Notes: a model not told the origin generated them from the letters alone. Numbered from the stretch's first letter, positions 30,099 to 39,185 are shown. The stretch is DNA of 64,000 bases from Curtobacterium sp. TC1 (GCF_019844075.1 NZ_CP081964.1:1736001-1800000), one strand, 5' to 3'. Numbers and translations: made by a program.

Positions 30099-31771
30099 CG
30101 ACCGACACCGAGAACGCACCCGTCGTCGTCGTCGACGACCTGACCGTCACCTTCGCCACCGACGGCGGCGCCGTCGACGCGGTCAAGGGCGTCAGCCTCG
30201 ACGTTCGTCCCGGCGAGGTCCTCGCCCTGGTCGGCGAGTCCGGCTCCGGCAAGTCCGTCACCGCTCGCGCGATGCTCCGGTTGATGCCGGAGACGGCGAC
30301 GCTCGGCGGCGCGGTGCTGCTCGACGGCACCGACGTGGTGAGCGTGGGCGCGCAGAAGCTCCGCGGCCTGCGGGGGACCGCCGGGGCGATGGTCTTCCAG
30401 GAGCCGTCGACCGCCCTCAACCCGGTGTTCACCGTCGGGTGGCAGATCGCCGAGGGGCTCCGCGCCCACGGCGGGATGTCGAAGAAGGAGGCACGGGCGA
30501 AGGCGATCGACTACCTCGGTCGCGTCGGCATCCCCGACCCCGAGACCCGCGTCGACCACTACCCGCACCAGTTCTCCGGTGGGCAGAAGCAGCGTGTGGT
30601 CATCGCGAGTGCGCTCGCGCTCGAGCCGAGCGTCATCATCGCCGACGAGCCGACCACGGCGCTCGACGTGACGGTGCAGGCCGAGATCCTCGACCTGCTC
30701 CGCCGGTGCCGCGACGAGTTCGGCACGGCGATCGTGATCATCACCCACAACATGGGCGTGGTGGCCGACCTCGCCGACCGCGTCGCCGTGATGTACCAGG
30801 GCGAGATCGTGGAGGAGGCGTCGGCGACGGACCTCTTCGCGCGGCCGCAGGCCGACTACACGAAGCGGCTCCTCGCCGCGGTGCCCCGGCTCGAGGCGTC
30901 GACGGGGACTGCCCGCCGTGCCGCGATCACCGAGGACGTCACCCCGCTGGTCGAGGCGAAGGGGCTCGAGATCGAGTACCCGGGCCGCCTCGGTTCGCCC
31001 GCGTTCAAGGCCGTGAAGGGCGTCGACCTGGCGATCCGTCCCGGCGAGGTCCTCGGGCTGGTGGGCGAGTCCGGTTCCGGCAAGACCACGATCGGGCGCG
31101 CGATGGCCGGCCTGACGAAGGTCACCGGCGGGTCCCTGAAGGTCCTCGGTGCGGAGATGCTCGGCTACCGCGAGCGGGACTTCAAGCACCTGCGGAAGGA
31201 CATCGGGTTCGTGTTCCAGGACCCGGCGACCTCGTTCAACCCGCTGCTCACGATCGCCGAGTGCGTCGCCGAGCCGCTGGTCGTCCACAAGGAGGTGTCG
31301 AGCCCCCGTGCGGCCCGCCAGCGCGTCGACGAGCTCCTCGAGGCGGTCCAGCTGCCGAAGGCGTACGGCGACCGCTATCCGCACGAGCTCTCCGGCGGCC
31401 AGCGTCAGCGCGCTTCGCTCGCCCGGTCGCTCGCGCTCCGGCCGAAGCTGCTCATCGCCGACGAGCCGACGAGCGCGCTCGACGTGTCGGTGCAGGCGCG
31501 CGTGCTGGAGCTCTTCCTCGAGCTCCAGCAGGACCTGGGCTTCGCGTCGCTGTTCATCAGCCACGACCTGGCGGTCGTGGGCGCGCTGTCCGACCGGATC
31601 GCCGTGCTCTACCGCGGGGACCTGGTCGAGGTGGGGACGACGGCGCAGGTCCTCGGCGCCCCGCAGCACCCGTACACGCAGCGCCTGCTGGCGTCGCTCC
31701 CGGTGCCGGACCCTGCGGAGCAGGCCGAGCGACGGCGTACGCTGGAGCAACTGGAGAACGCCGGGTCCTGA
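30095..31771 (+). CDS. Fused dual ATPase of the oligopeptide-type ABC transporter (DppD-DppF)
   Basis: 558 aa with two complete ATPase domains in one chain. Domain 1 (residues ~5-265): Walker A GESGSGKSVT, signature FSGGQKQR, Walker B VIIADEPTTALD, and the oligopeptide-type C-terminal PQADYTKRLLAAVP. Domain 2 (~285-545): GESGSGKTTIG, LSGGQRQR, LLIADEPTSALD, and PQHPYTQRLLASLPVP. So one polypeptide supplies both nucleotide-binding domains. Overlaps the upstream permease by 4 nt. A 25-bp hairpin follows its stop. Confidence 0.94.
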   Translation: MTTDTENAPVVVVDDLTVTFATDGGAVDAVKGVSLDVRPGEVLALVGESGSGKSVTARAMLRLMPETATLGGAVLLDGTDVVSVGAQKLRGLRGTAGAMVFQEPSTALNPVFTVGWQIAEGLRAHGGMSKKEARAKAIDYLGRVGIPDPETRVDHYPHQFSGGQKQRVVIASALALEPSVIIADEPTTALDVTVQAEILDLLRRCRDEFGTAIVIITHNMGVVADLADRVAVMYQGEIVEEASATDLFARPQADYTKRLLAAVPRLEASTGTARRAAITEDVTPLVEAKGLEIEYPGRLGSPAFKAVKGVDLAIRPGEVLGLVGESGSGKTTIGRAMAGLTKVTGGSLKVLGAEMLGYRERDFKHLRKDIGFVFQDPATSFNPLLTIAECVAEPLVVHKEVSSPRAARQRVDELLEAVQLPKAYGDRYPHELSGGQRQRASLARSLALRPKLLIADEPTSALDVSVQARVLELFLELQQDLGFASLFISHDLAVVGALSDRIAVLYRGDLVEVGTTAQVLGAPQHPYTQRLLASLPVPDPAEQAERRRTLEQLENAGS

Positions 31772-31782
31772 CCCGACGTGAC

Positions 31783-31835
31783 CCGCCCAGGAGGCCCGAC
31801 CTGCGTCGTCGACGCAGGTCGGGCCTCCTGGGCGG
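31783..31835 (+). terminator. 25-bp perfect hairpin within the oligopeptide locus
   Basis: Arms 31783-31807 and 31811-31835 are perfectly complementary with a GTC loop. The arms contain CAGGAGGCCCGACC and GGTCGGGCCTCCTG. It starts 11 nt after the dual-ATPase stop and precedes the orphan ATPase. Very stable; acts as a terminator or processing site. Confidence 0.8.
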
Positions 31836-31919
31836 TCGCCTCCACAGCTGTACGCACGACGGTCCTGCCAGCGCGGTCCGTCGCGAACCGCCGCCAGGGG
31901 GCGGCGTGGAAGGGGACCC

Positions 31920-32849
31920 ATGATCGCGGTCAACGGACCGGCGGTCGTCGCGGACGACGTGTCGATCGAGTACCGGGGCGGACGGGGGTCCGAGTCGATC
32001 CGAGCGGTCGACGGGGTCAGCCTGACCGTGCGGCAGGGCGAGATCCTCGCGCTGCTCGGTGAGTCGGGGTCCGGCAAGTCGACCTTCGCCGCCGCGATCG
32101 CGGGCCAGCTCGGGTCGCACGGCGAGGGCGACGGTGCGCTCCGTCGCCACATCGTCGGAGGCGAACTCACCGTCCTCGGCCAGAAGACCCGCGGTCTGCG
32201 CGGCTCGTCACGGAAGCTCGAGCGGTTGAGCGGACGCATCGGCTACCTGCCGCAGGACGGCGCCGACCGGCTCAGCCCGGACCTCACCGTCGGCGAGGCC
32301 ATCGCCGAACCGATCTACCAGCGCGACCGCCGCTTCGACCGCAAGGAAGCGGGCCTGATCGTCGCCCGACTGGTCGACGCCGTGCACCTGCCGCTCGGCG
32401 TGATGCGCCTGAACACGTGGGAGCTGTCCAGCGGGCAGCGGCAGCGCGTCGCCCTGGCGCGGGCCCTCGTGCTCGAACCCCAGCTCCTGGTCGCCGACGA
32501 GCCCGCCCGCGGTGTCGACGTGCTCGTGCGCCAGTCGGTGCTCGAGGCACTGGCGACCCTGCAGCGCAACCGGCAGTTCTCCGCCGTCGTGGTGTCCAGC
32601 GACCTGCGCGAAGCGGGTGCTCTGGCGGACCGCGTCGCCGTGATGGCCGACGCCCGGCTGGTCGGCCTCGGCACCTTCGACGAGGTCCTCGACAACCCCG
32701 TCGACCCTTACGTGAAGACCCTGGCCGCGACCGCGGCCCGCGGCGTCAAGCGACGTCCGGCACCCACCGCCCCGCGCCGCTCGACGGCGCCGCGCCGACC
32801 GGTCGCCGCCGGCACCGGCCTCCGCACGGACCGACAGGAGAACCCGTGA
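31920..32849 (+). CDS. Orphan ABC transporter ATP-binding protein
   Basis: 309 aa, single ATPase domain of the oligopeptide type. Walker A GESGSGKSTF, Walker B LLVADEPARGVDV. The signature is LSSGQRQR (second Gly replaced by Ser) and the switch region lacks a clear His (VVVSSDLREAGALAD), so activity may be altered. The C-terminal 35 residues are a Pro/Arg-rich tail. No permease is adjacent: it sits after a strong hairpin and overlaps the dehydrogenase start by 4 nt. It could work with the preceding permeases or be regulatory; this is inference. Confidence 0.8.
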   Translation: MIAVNGPAVVADDVSIEYRGGRGSESIRAVDGVSLTVRQGEILALLGESGSGKSTFAAAIAGQLGSHGEGDGALRRHIVGGELTVLGQKTRGLRGSSRKLERLSGRIGYLPQDGADRLSPDLTVGEAIAEPIYQRDRRFDRKEAGLIVARLVDAVHLPLGVMRLNTWELSSGQRQRVALARALVLEPQLLVADEPARGVDVLVRQSVLEALATLQRNRQFSAVVVSSDLREAGALADRVAVMADARLVGLGTFDEVLDNPVDPYVKTLAATAARGVKRRPAPTAPRRSTAPRRPVAAGTGLRTDRQENP

Positions 32850-33847
32850 GCACCGCCACCCGAGGCCACCGCGCCGTCGTCCCGACCTCCGGCGCACCGT
32901 TGCCGATCGACGCGCCGCAGTCCGGTCCCGTCGCCGTGCTGCCGGAACCGACCGACCTGCACGTCACCGCGGTGACCGAGGCCGGCGGGACCGTCGCGCC
33001 ACTCGACGCCCAGACCCGCGGGCTCGTCTGGCTGGACCCCCGCGACCCGTCCGGGCTCGCCGACGCGCTCGACGCCGCTCCGGGTGTCGGCTGGGTGCAG
33101 TTGCCCTTCGCCGGGGTCGACGCCTTCGCGCACCTCATCCAGGAGCACGGGGACCGCGTGCTCTTCACCTCGGCGAAGGGCGCGTACGCCGAACCCGTCG
33201 CCGAGCACGCCCTGGCGCTGACCCTCGGGACGCTGCGGGTGCTGCCGAAGCGTGCCCGTGCGTCCTCGTGGGTCACCGAGCCCGAGGGTGTGTCGCTGTA
33301 CGGCCGCAACGTCGTCGTCATCGGTGCGGGCGGGATCGCGCTCGAGTACATCCGCCTGCTCGCCCCGTTCGACGTCGACGTCACCGTGGTGCGTCGCTCG
33401 GCCGACACGGTGGACGGCGCCTCCCGCACCGTCACGACCGACCAGCTCGACGCGGTCCTGCCCGACGCCGACGTCGTGATGATCGCCGCCGCCATGACCT
33501 CGGGCACCGCGAAGCTGTTCGGCGCGCGGCAGTTCGCGATCATGAAGCCGTCCGCCCGGCTCGTGAACATCGCCCGCGGGGGACTCGTCGATACCGACGC
33601 CCTGGTCGACGCCCTGCGAACGGGTGCGATCGCCGGCGCGGGGCTCGACGTCACCGACCCCGAGCCGCTGCCCGACGGCCACCCGCTGTGGTCCGAGCCC
33701 GGCGCGGTCATCACGCCGCACCAGGCGGACACCCCGGAGATGGTCGCGCCGCTGCTCGCCGAGCGTGTGCGGCTCAACACCACGGCGTTCCTCGACGGCA
33801 GCGGCGAGGGGTTCGTCGGCGTCGTCGATCCGGTTGCCGGGTACTGA
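32846..33847 (+). CDS. D-isomer-specific 2-hydroxyacid dehydrogenase family protein
   Basis: 333 aa NAD(P)-dependent oxidoreductase. Rossmann segment GRNVVVIGAGGIALEYIRLL; catalytic Arg in LVNIARGGLVDTDAL; Glu in DVTDPEPLPDGHPLW; His in VITPHQADTPEM. Family members reduce 2-oxoacids or oxidise D-2-hydroxyacids. GTG 32846 follows GACAGGAG and overlaps the ATPase stop (GTGA). Its linkage to a peptide-type transporter hints at metabolism of an imported compound; substrate unknown. Confidence 0.9.
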   Translation: MSTATRGHRAVVPTSGAPLPIDAPQSGPVAVLPEPTDLHVTAVTEAGGTVAPLDAQTRGLVWLDPRDPSGLADALDAAPGVGWVQLPFAGVDAFAHLIQEHGDRVLFTSAKGAYAEPVAEHALALTLGTLRVLPKRARASSWVTEPEGVSLYGRNVVVIGAGGIALEYIRLLAPFDVDVTVVRRSADTVDGASRTVTTDQLDAVLPDADVVMIAAAMTSGTAKLFGARQFAIMKPSARLVNIARGGLVDTDALVDALRTGAIAGAGLDVTDPEPLPDGHPLWSEPGAVITPHQADTPEMVAPLLAERVRLNTTAFLDGSGEGFVGVVDPVAGY

Positions 33848-33973
33848 GGAACAGCGCTGCACCGGGGTGCGCGTCGCGGCGCGCCCGGGCGGCGTGTCCG
33901 ATGCGGTGAGTGGCCCCGCGGTGCTGCTATGCTGTTACCCGTTGTTCGCACGACATTCGCCAGCGGACAGTGA

Positions 33974-34046
33974 TCCTCGATAGCTCAATTGGCAGAGCAG
34001 CCGGCTGTTAACCGGCAGGTTGTTGGTTCGAGTCCAACTCGGGGAG
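33974..34046 (+). tRNA. tRNA-Asn (GTT)
   Basis: 73 nt cloverleaf. Acceptor TCCTCGA pairs with TCGGGGA (one G-T pair), discriminator G. Anticodon stem GCCGG/CCGGC around CTGTTAA gives anticodon GTT. T-arm has TTCGAGT. CCA is not encoded. A rho-independent type terminator follows at once. Confidence 0.96.
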
Positions 34047-34051
34047 CGTCT

Positions 34052-34090
34052 GGCCCGGATCCTCACGGATCCGGGCCGTTTGCGTTTCCG
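34052..34090 (+). terminator. Terminator of tRNA-Asn
   Basis: GGCCCGGATCC (34052-34062), loop TCAC, GGATCCGGGCC (34067-34077), followed by the T-rich GTTTGCGTTT: a classical intrinsic terminator, one of the few in this window with a T-tract. Confidence 0.85.
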
Positions 34091-34146
34091 GGGCGTTTGT
34101 GTTCCAGGGGCGGTGCCCACGGCCGCCCGTCGCGCGGGCGCGTCGG

Positions 34147-35577
34147 TCAGGACGCGGGGGTGTCCGGCTCGATGCGGAGCGTGCCGTCACGGTTGTTGTC
34201 GTCGATCGTGCCGGTCTTGGTCACGTAGACGTCGAGGTAGTCGAGCCGGAAGTGGTCGAGCTGGTCGGCGTACTCGGACAGGAACTCCGTGACCTGGTGC
34301 GGCATGGCGCGGCGGTCGTCGTGCCCGACGACGATCGCGTCGAAGGGTCCGTACTGCGGCTTCTGCGTGCCACGCTCGGGCAGGTAGATCCGCCAGGTGT
34401 TCGCGCTGAACCGTGCGAACAGCACGCCCTCGGAGTCCTTGCCGCGCACCTGGAGCGCGTCGGAGAGCAGTGCGATGCCGCTCGGACGGGACTGCGCCAC
34501 CGCGACGCCGAGTCGTACCGCCGGCACGAGCAACGACGCCACGAGCACCGTGGCCACGATGCGACCGACGGGCGGGCGCACCGCGGCCAGCCGGGCGTAC
34601 CCGATCGCCGCGAGCGCGACGATGAGTGGCATCCACGCGTCGTAGTAGTAGGGGAGCGAGACGTTCGCGACGATGACGTAGAAGACGAGGAAGACGCCGA
34701 GCGCGATGCCGAGGAACGCGACGAGCCGGTCCGGCCGGATCGCGAACGCGCAGACGACGCCGACGAGCAGCACCGAGAGCAGCAACCAGCCGGTGCCGGC
34801 CGCCAGGAACGCGAAGTTCGCCCACCACGGGGCCGCGGGGTAGATCGTGCCGAGGATCGTCGTCGGGTGTCCGTGCGCGTTCTGCTGCGCCTGGAACTTC
34901 AGCATGTGCCCGATGGCGGTGAACAGCCCCACCGGAAGGTACAGCAGCACGAAGACGACCACGAACGCGCCGCCGCCGAACAGCGCACCGACGCCCAGGT
35001 CGCGCCAGCGCCGGAACAGCAGCGGCAACGCGCCGATCGCGAGCACGAGCACCGCGGTCGAGACCTTCGACGTCACCGACATCGCGAGCAGCGCACCCGC
35101 GGCCGCGATCCACCAGCGGTTGCCGGTGCGCATCCAGGTCCAGGCGGCCGCGAGCGAGGCGACCGCGAAGAAGACCATCAGGGGCTCGAGCATCGCGAAG
35201 CGGTCGATCCGCGCGCCGATGACCGAGCCGGCCTCGGCCCAGCTCGCGCCGGACCCGCGCGGCGTCAGCCACCACGCGCCGGCGGCGAGGAGCCCCGTCC
35301 AGAAGCCGACCTCGCGCCGCAACCAGACGAGCAGGACCACGCCGGTGCCGAGCATCGCGGCCGCGGCGACCAGGCGGGGCCCGAGCGGTCCCTGCCCGAC
35401 GACGAGCTGCGCGATGCCGTACAGGTACTTCGCCGTCGGCGGGTGCTCGAGGTTGAGCGAGAAGTTGCCGTGCACGGAGGCCCAGCTCGCCCGCAGGTAG
35501 ACGAACTCGTCGTTGACGATGGTCGGGCGGCCGAGGTGCCAGACGGCGACGAACAGGGCAGCCGCGGCGACGACCAC
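34147..35577 (-). CDS. Membrane glycosyltransferase (ArnT/PMT-like, GT-C fold)
   Basis: About 476 aa with roughly ten or more membrane helices. The first external loop contains IVNDEFVYLRASWA, the acidic pair expected of GT-C transferases of the ArnT/protein-mannosyltransferase type, which use polyprenyl-phosphate sugars. A C-terminal soluble part follows (YLPERGTQKPQYGPFDAIVV). The GTG at 35577 is the first canonical start, but it truncates the first helix: the frame stays open upstream (HSRPVRVAAL), so the true start may be a non-canonical codon or lie further upstream. Acceptor and sugar unknown. Confidence 0.8.
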   Translation of the reverse strand: MVVAAAALFVAVWHLGRPTIVNDEFVYLRASWASVHGNFSLNLEHPPTAKYLYGIAQLVVGQGPLGPRLVAAAAMLGTGVVLLVWLRREVGFWTGLLAAGAWWLTPRGSGASWAEAGSVIGARIDRFAMLEPLMVFFAVASLAAAWTWMRTGNRWWIAAAGALLAMSVTSKVSTAVLVLAIGALPLLFRRWRDLGVGALFGGGAFVVVFVLLYLPVGLFTAIGHMLKFQAQQNAHGHPTTILGTIYPAAPWWANFAFLAAGTGWLLLSVLLVGVVCAFAIRPDRLVAFLGIALGVFLVFYVIVANVSLPYYYDAWMPLIVALAAIGYARLAAVRPPVGRIVATVLVASLLVPAVRLGVAVAQSRPSGIALLSDALQVRGKDSEGVLFARFSANTWRIYLPERGTQKPQYGPFDAIVVGHDDRRAMPHQVTEFLSEYADQLDHFRLDYLDVYVTKTGTIDDNNRDGTLRIEPDTPAS

Positions 35578-35706
35578 GAGGGCGGCGACGCGGACGGGGC
35601 GGGAGTGCAGGCGGGGGATGAGGACCTCCAGGGCGGGGCGTGCCCGACCATCATCGCAGGAGCGGCCGTGCGGGTCCTGCCGGGCAGTTGCTGTTAGCGT
35701 TCACAG

Positions 35707-36195
35707 GTGCACCGATCCCGTCCGCCCCGCGCCGCGCTCCTCGGCGTGCTGCTCGCGGTCGTGGTCGCGCCGGTGCTGGTCGGGTGCAGCGGTGCCGGAC
35801 CGGACACCGATTCGTCCGAGGAACCCACGAGTTCGGAGACCGGGCTCGGGTCGGGTGCCTCGCCGGTCGTGTTCGCGTTCGTGTGCGACGACGGCGACCC
35901 CGAGACCTACACGACGTACTCCGCGGTGTGGGAGGACGAACGGACCTCGTGCACCGCGAAGCGGCTCACGGGCTCGGTGCCGTCGGCGCAGCAGCAGGCC
36001 GCGGTCGACGCGGCCCGCGGTGACGCGACGCTCGTCGAGCTCGCGAGCACGTGCGCCGTGACCGGGACGGACCCGTGGACGTCGGCCGTGGCCGACGACG
36101 GCGCCGCGCACGTCGCCGCAGGGCTCCTGCAGTACTGCCCCGGGCACCCGGAGACCGACCACCTGCGCGACGCGCTGTCGACGTACCGGAGCTGA
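35707..36195 (+). CDS. Predicted lipoprotein of unknown function
   Basis: 162 aa. Signal peptide with lipobox LVGC at residues ~24-27, then a Ser/Thr/Glu/Gly-rich linker, then a small domain with four Cys (VCDDG, SCTAK, TCAVT, YCPGH) that could form two disulfides outside the cell. TAGCGT at 35695-35700 lies 6 nt before GTG 35707, indicating a leaderless transcript. No family recognised. Divergent from the membrane glycosyltransferase, convergent with def. Confidence 0.8.
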   Translation: MHRSRPPRAALLGVLLAVVVAPVLVGCSGAGPDTDSSEEPTSSETGLGSGASPVVFAFVCDDGDPETYTTYSAVWEDERTSCTAKRLTGSVPSAQQQAAVDAARGDATLVELASTCAVTGTDPWTSAVADDGAAHVAAGLLQYCPGHPETDHLRDALSTYRS

Positions 36196-36212
36196 GCCGG
36201 GCCTCCTGGCCG

Positions 36213-36788
36213 TCAGCCCTCGGGGTGGTCGCGACCCGGCAGCCACGACTGGCCGGGGCCGCCCCAGCTGTTCTTGCGGATCGCCTTGGCGACCTGCTTG
36301 CCGTAGGGGTGCACCAGGCGGTCGGCGTAGAGCCAGCCGTCCAGGTGGTCGTACTCGTGCTGGAAGACACGCGCGAGCCAGCCGTCGGCGCGGACCTCGA
36401 ACGGTTCGCCGTGCTCGTCGAACGCGCGGAGCAGCGCGCTGCCGGAGCGTCGGAGCGGGAAGCGCTCGCCCGGCACGGACAGGCAGCCCTCGGACTCGTC
36501 GTCCTCGTCGAGCTCGTCGACCGACTCGGGGACCGGCGGGCTGATCCACAGGACGGGGTTCACGGCGGCACCACGGTGCAGCACCTCGTCGTCGTCGGTG
36601 TACGAGTACACGAACAGGCGCTTGCCGACGCCGACCTGGGGTCCGGCCAGCCCGACGCCCGGGGCGAGGTCCATGGTCTCGAACATGTCGGCGACGAGCG
36701 AACGGAGGTCGTCATCGAACTCGGTGACCTCGGCTGCACGCTCGTGCAGGACGGGTTCGCCGGTGATGCGGATCGGGAGAACGGCCAT
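36213..36788 (-). CDS. def: Peptide deformylase
   Basis: 191 aa metalloenzyme removing N-formyl from new proteins. All three motifs are present: GVGLAGPQVGV, EGCLSVPG (metal Cys) and QHEYDHLDG (two metal His and catalytic Glu). The acidic insertion PESVDELDEDDESEG before motif 2 is typical of actinobacterial enzymes. TAACCT on the minus strand (36800-36795) lies 6 nt before the ATG, so leaderless. Divergent from the DMT gene with only 39 bp between start codons. Confidence 0.96.
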   Translation of the reverse strand: MAVLPIRITGEPVLHERAAEVTEFDDDLRSLVADMFETMDLAPGVGLAGPQVGVGKRLFVYSYTDDDEVLHRGAAVNPVLWISPPVPESVDELDEDDESEGCLSVPGERFPLRRSGSALLRAFDEHGEPFEVRADGWLARVFQHEYDHLDGWLYADRLVHPYGKQVAKAIRKNSWGGPGQSWLPGRDHPEG

Positions 36789-36827
36789 TCACCCAGGTTA
36801 TCCGGCGCGGAACGGTAGCCTCGACGC

Positions 36828-37742
36828 GTGACGACGGACCTCCAGCTGCCGGACGCAGTGAGCAACCTCACGCCGTTCCAGGCGCTCATGATCCCGGTCG
36901 CGCTGATCGGAGCGGTGTTCCTGTCCCTCGGTGCGCAGTTCCAGAGTCGCGGCGTGCAGCGGGTCGAGGCACGGCTCGGCCGGCAGTCGAAGGGGCTGAG
37001 CGTCCGGCACGTGGTCGGCCTGCTCTCGAGCGGCTCCTGGGTGCTCGGCACGCTGATGCTCGGCATCGCGGTCGTCCTGCAGCTGGTGAGCATCACCTTC
37101 GCGCCCCTGATCGTGGTGCAGCCCCTCGGCGCCGTCGCGCTCGTGATCACGACGTGGTTCTCGTCCCGCGCGTCGGGCGTGCCGCTGGGCCGTCGCGCGC
37201 GGCGCGCGGTGTGGACCTGCATCATCGGTGTCGCGATCTTCGTCGGCATCGCGGCCTTCGTCGGGCACGAGAGCGCCATCACCCGCCAGCAGCTCGTGAC
37301 CGTCCTGGTGATCCTGGCCGTGGTGCTCGTCCTGGTGCTCGTGTCGTTCCGGCTCGTGGCCAAGCACAAGAGCGCGCTCTACTACATCGTCGGCGCCGGC
37401 GTCCTGTACGGCTTCGTGGCGACGTTGGCGAAGGTCGTGCTGAACCGGTTCGTGAACGGCACGTTCGACTGGTTGACGGTGCTCGCGATCGTCGGGGTGG
37501 TCGTGGCGGCATCGCTCGGCGGGTACTTCGTGCAGAACGCGTACTCGAGCGGCTCGGCCGACCTGGTGATCGCGGGGTTGACGGTCATCGACCCGATCGT
37601 CGCGGTCGGGATCGGCGTCATCGTCCTCGACGAGGCGTCCGGGGCACCGTGGGGTGCGGTCGCCGGGTTCGTGGTCGCGGCCGGCATCGCCATCACCGGG
37701 GTGTTCCTGCTCGCCAAGCACCACCCGCAGACCCGCGCTTGA
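36828..37742 (+). CDS. DMT-superfamily membrane transporter
   Basis: 304 aa, about nine to ten hydrophobic helices, pattern of the DMT/EamA-like superfamily (closest to the NIPA/DUF-type uncharacterised actinobacterial members). TFAPLIVVQPLGAVALVITTWF and the duplicated GLTVIDPIVAVGIGVIVLDE reflect the internal repeat of the fold. TAGCCT (36816-36821) is 6 nt before GTG 36828: leaderless. Substrate unknown. Confidence 0.85.
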   Translation: MTTDLQLPDAVSNLTPFQALMIPVALIGAVFLSLGAQFQSRGVQRVEARLGRQSKGLSVRHVVGLLSSGSWVLGTLMLGIAVVLQLVSITFAPLIVVQPLGAVALVITTWFSSRASGVPLGRRARRAVWTCIIGVAIFVGIAAFVGHESAITRQQLVTVLVILAVVLVLVLVSFRLVAKHKSALYYIVGAGVLYGFVATLAKVVLNRFVNGTFDWLTVLAIVGVVVAASLGGYFVQNAYSSGSADLVIAGLTVIDPIVAVGIGVIVLDEASGAPWGAVAGFVVAAGIAITGVFLLAKHHPQTRA

Positions 37743-37887
37743 CCACGGTCGCACCGCGGCGCGGCGGCGACGACCCGGTCACCCCGGGGGACCACGGGGT
37801 CCTCCGCGCGGCTGACGCGGCAGCGGAACCAGGTGCGGTACCGTCGCAGTCCGACCAGCAATCGCCCACGAGAGGACGACGCCCGCC

Positions 37888-39099
37888 GTGTCAGGAGACG
37901 TCACCACCGCCACCGCCGAACCGACGGGTGCGACGGGCGGGCACCGACCGTTGCGCGTCCTGATCGCCGCGGACACCTTCCCGCCGGACGTCAACGGCGC
38001 CGCCACCTTCGCCGAGCAGCTCGCCGTCGGCCTGGCCGAGCGCGGGCACGAGGTCCACGTCGTCGCCCCGGCGTCGAGCCGCCAGTACGGCACCTTCGAC
38101 GAAGAGCACCAGGGCGTGACCCTCGTCGTGCACCGCCTGAAGTCGTACAAGTGGCCCCTGCACGCCTGGCTCCGCTTCGTGTGGCCGTGGAGCGTCAGGA
38201 AGTGGACCGGCCCGATCCTCGACGCCGTCAAGCCGGACGTCCTGCACATCCAGTCCCACGTCGTCATCGGCCGCGGCATCGTCCCCGAGGCGAACGCGCG
38301 CGGCATCCGGGTCGTCGCGACGAACCACTTCATGCCGGAGAACCTGCTCGAGTACACCCCGTTCGGCAAGTGGACGCTGCCGCTCGCGCTGAAGATCGCG
38401 TGGAGCGACGCCGCGAAGACCTACCGGCTCGCGGACACCATCACGACGCCGACCAACCTGGCCGCCGACTACCTGCGGAAGGCCATCGCCGGGCAGCGCG
38501 TGCTCGCCATCTCGTGCGGTATCGACGCGTCCCGCTACGTCGCACGCGAGGGTCGACCGGCGAACAACGACATCGTGTTCGTCGGCCGGGTCGCGCCGGA
38601 GAAGAACCTCGACGTCCTGGTCCGCGCCGTAGCCCTGCTGCCCGGTTCGCTGGCGGCGACCCTGACGATCGTCGGCGACGGTGAGATGATCCCGAAGCTC
38701 ACCGCCCTGGCGAAGGAGCTCGGGCTCGAGGACCGCGTCCGGTTCCTCGGGTTCGTGTCGGACGAGGCCAAGCGCACCGCCCTGACGAACGGCACCGTGT
38801 TCGCGATGCCCTCGACCGCCGAGCTGCAGAGCATCTCCTCGCTCGAGGCGATGGCGTCCGGACTGCCGGTCGTCGCCGCGGACTCGATGGCGTTGCCCCA
38901 CCTGATCGACGGCAACGGGTACCTGTTCGTCCCGGGCGACGAGCACGACCTCGCCGCCAAGCTCGAGGCCGTGCTCACGGCCCCCGAAGCGGAGTACACG
39001 GCGATGCGGCAGCGCAGTACGGCCATGATCGAGGCACACGACATCAACCGCACGCTCTCGACGTTCGAGGCGCTGTATCGTGGGGAACCGGTGGCCTGA
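37888..39099 (+). CDS. GT4-family glycosyltransferase
   Basis: 403 aa GT-B fold. N-terminal DTFPPDVNGAATFAEQLAVG acceptor-domain start, central IVFVGRVAPEKNLDVLVRAV (start of the donor domain) and the donor-binding ELQSISSLEAMASGLPVVA with the E-x7-E arrangement. Resembles PimB-like/mannosyltransferase proteins of actinobacteria; acceptor not determinable. GTG 37888 follows GAGAGGA; TACCGT at about 37838 is a likely -10. Confidence 0.9.
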   Translation: MSGDVTTATAEPTGATGGHRPLRVLIAADTFPPDVNGAATFAEQLAVGLAERGHEVHVVAPASSRQYGTFDEEHQGVTLVVHRLKSYKWPLHAWLRFVWPWSVRKWTGPILDAVKPDVLHIQSHVVIGRGIVPEANARGIRVVATNHFMPENLLEYTPFGKWTLPLALKIAWSDAAKTYRLADTITTPTNLAADYLRKAIAGQRVLAISCGIDASRYVAREGRPANNDIVFVGRVAPEKNLDVLVRAVALLPGSLAATLTIVGDGEMIPKLTALAKELGLEDRVRFLGFVSDEAKRTALTNGTVFAMPSTAELQSISSLEAMASGLPVVAADSMALPHLIDGNGYLFVPGDEHDLAAKLEAVLTAPEAEYTAMRQRSTAMIEAHDINRTLSTFEALYRGEPVA

Positions 39100-39109
39100 G
39101 GGTCGTCGA

Positions 39110-39184
39110 GGGGCGGTAGCCAAGCTGGTCAAGGCAGTCGGCTCATAACCGAACGATTCGCGGGTTCAAGTCCCGCCCGCCCTA
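39110..39184 (+). tRNA. tRNA with CAT anticodon (Met elongator, or Ile2 if modified)
   Basis: 75 nt. Acceptor GGGGCGG pairs with CCGCCCT (one G-T pair), discriminator A. Anticodon loop CTCATAA gives CAT. T-arm GCGGG-TTCAAGT-CCCGC. It lacks the initiator-tRNA features (three G-C pairs at the anticodon stem base with a 1-72 mismatch), so it is elongator Met or a lysidine-dependent Ile tRNA; sequence alone does not settle this. CCA is not encoded. Confidence 0.92.
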
Positions 39185-39185
39185 C

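Noticed and set aside
30095..31771. Frameshift or misassembly joining two ATPase genes
   Set aside because: The frame is continuous with a short linker and both domains are intact; fused DppD-DppF ATPases are a known form.
33974..34046. Integration site of a mobile element at tRNA-Asn
   Set aside because: No integrase gene and no direct repeat of the tRNA 3' end is found nearby; normal housekeeping-type genes flank it.
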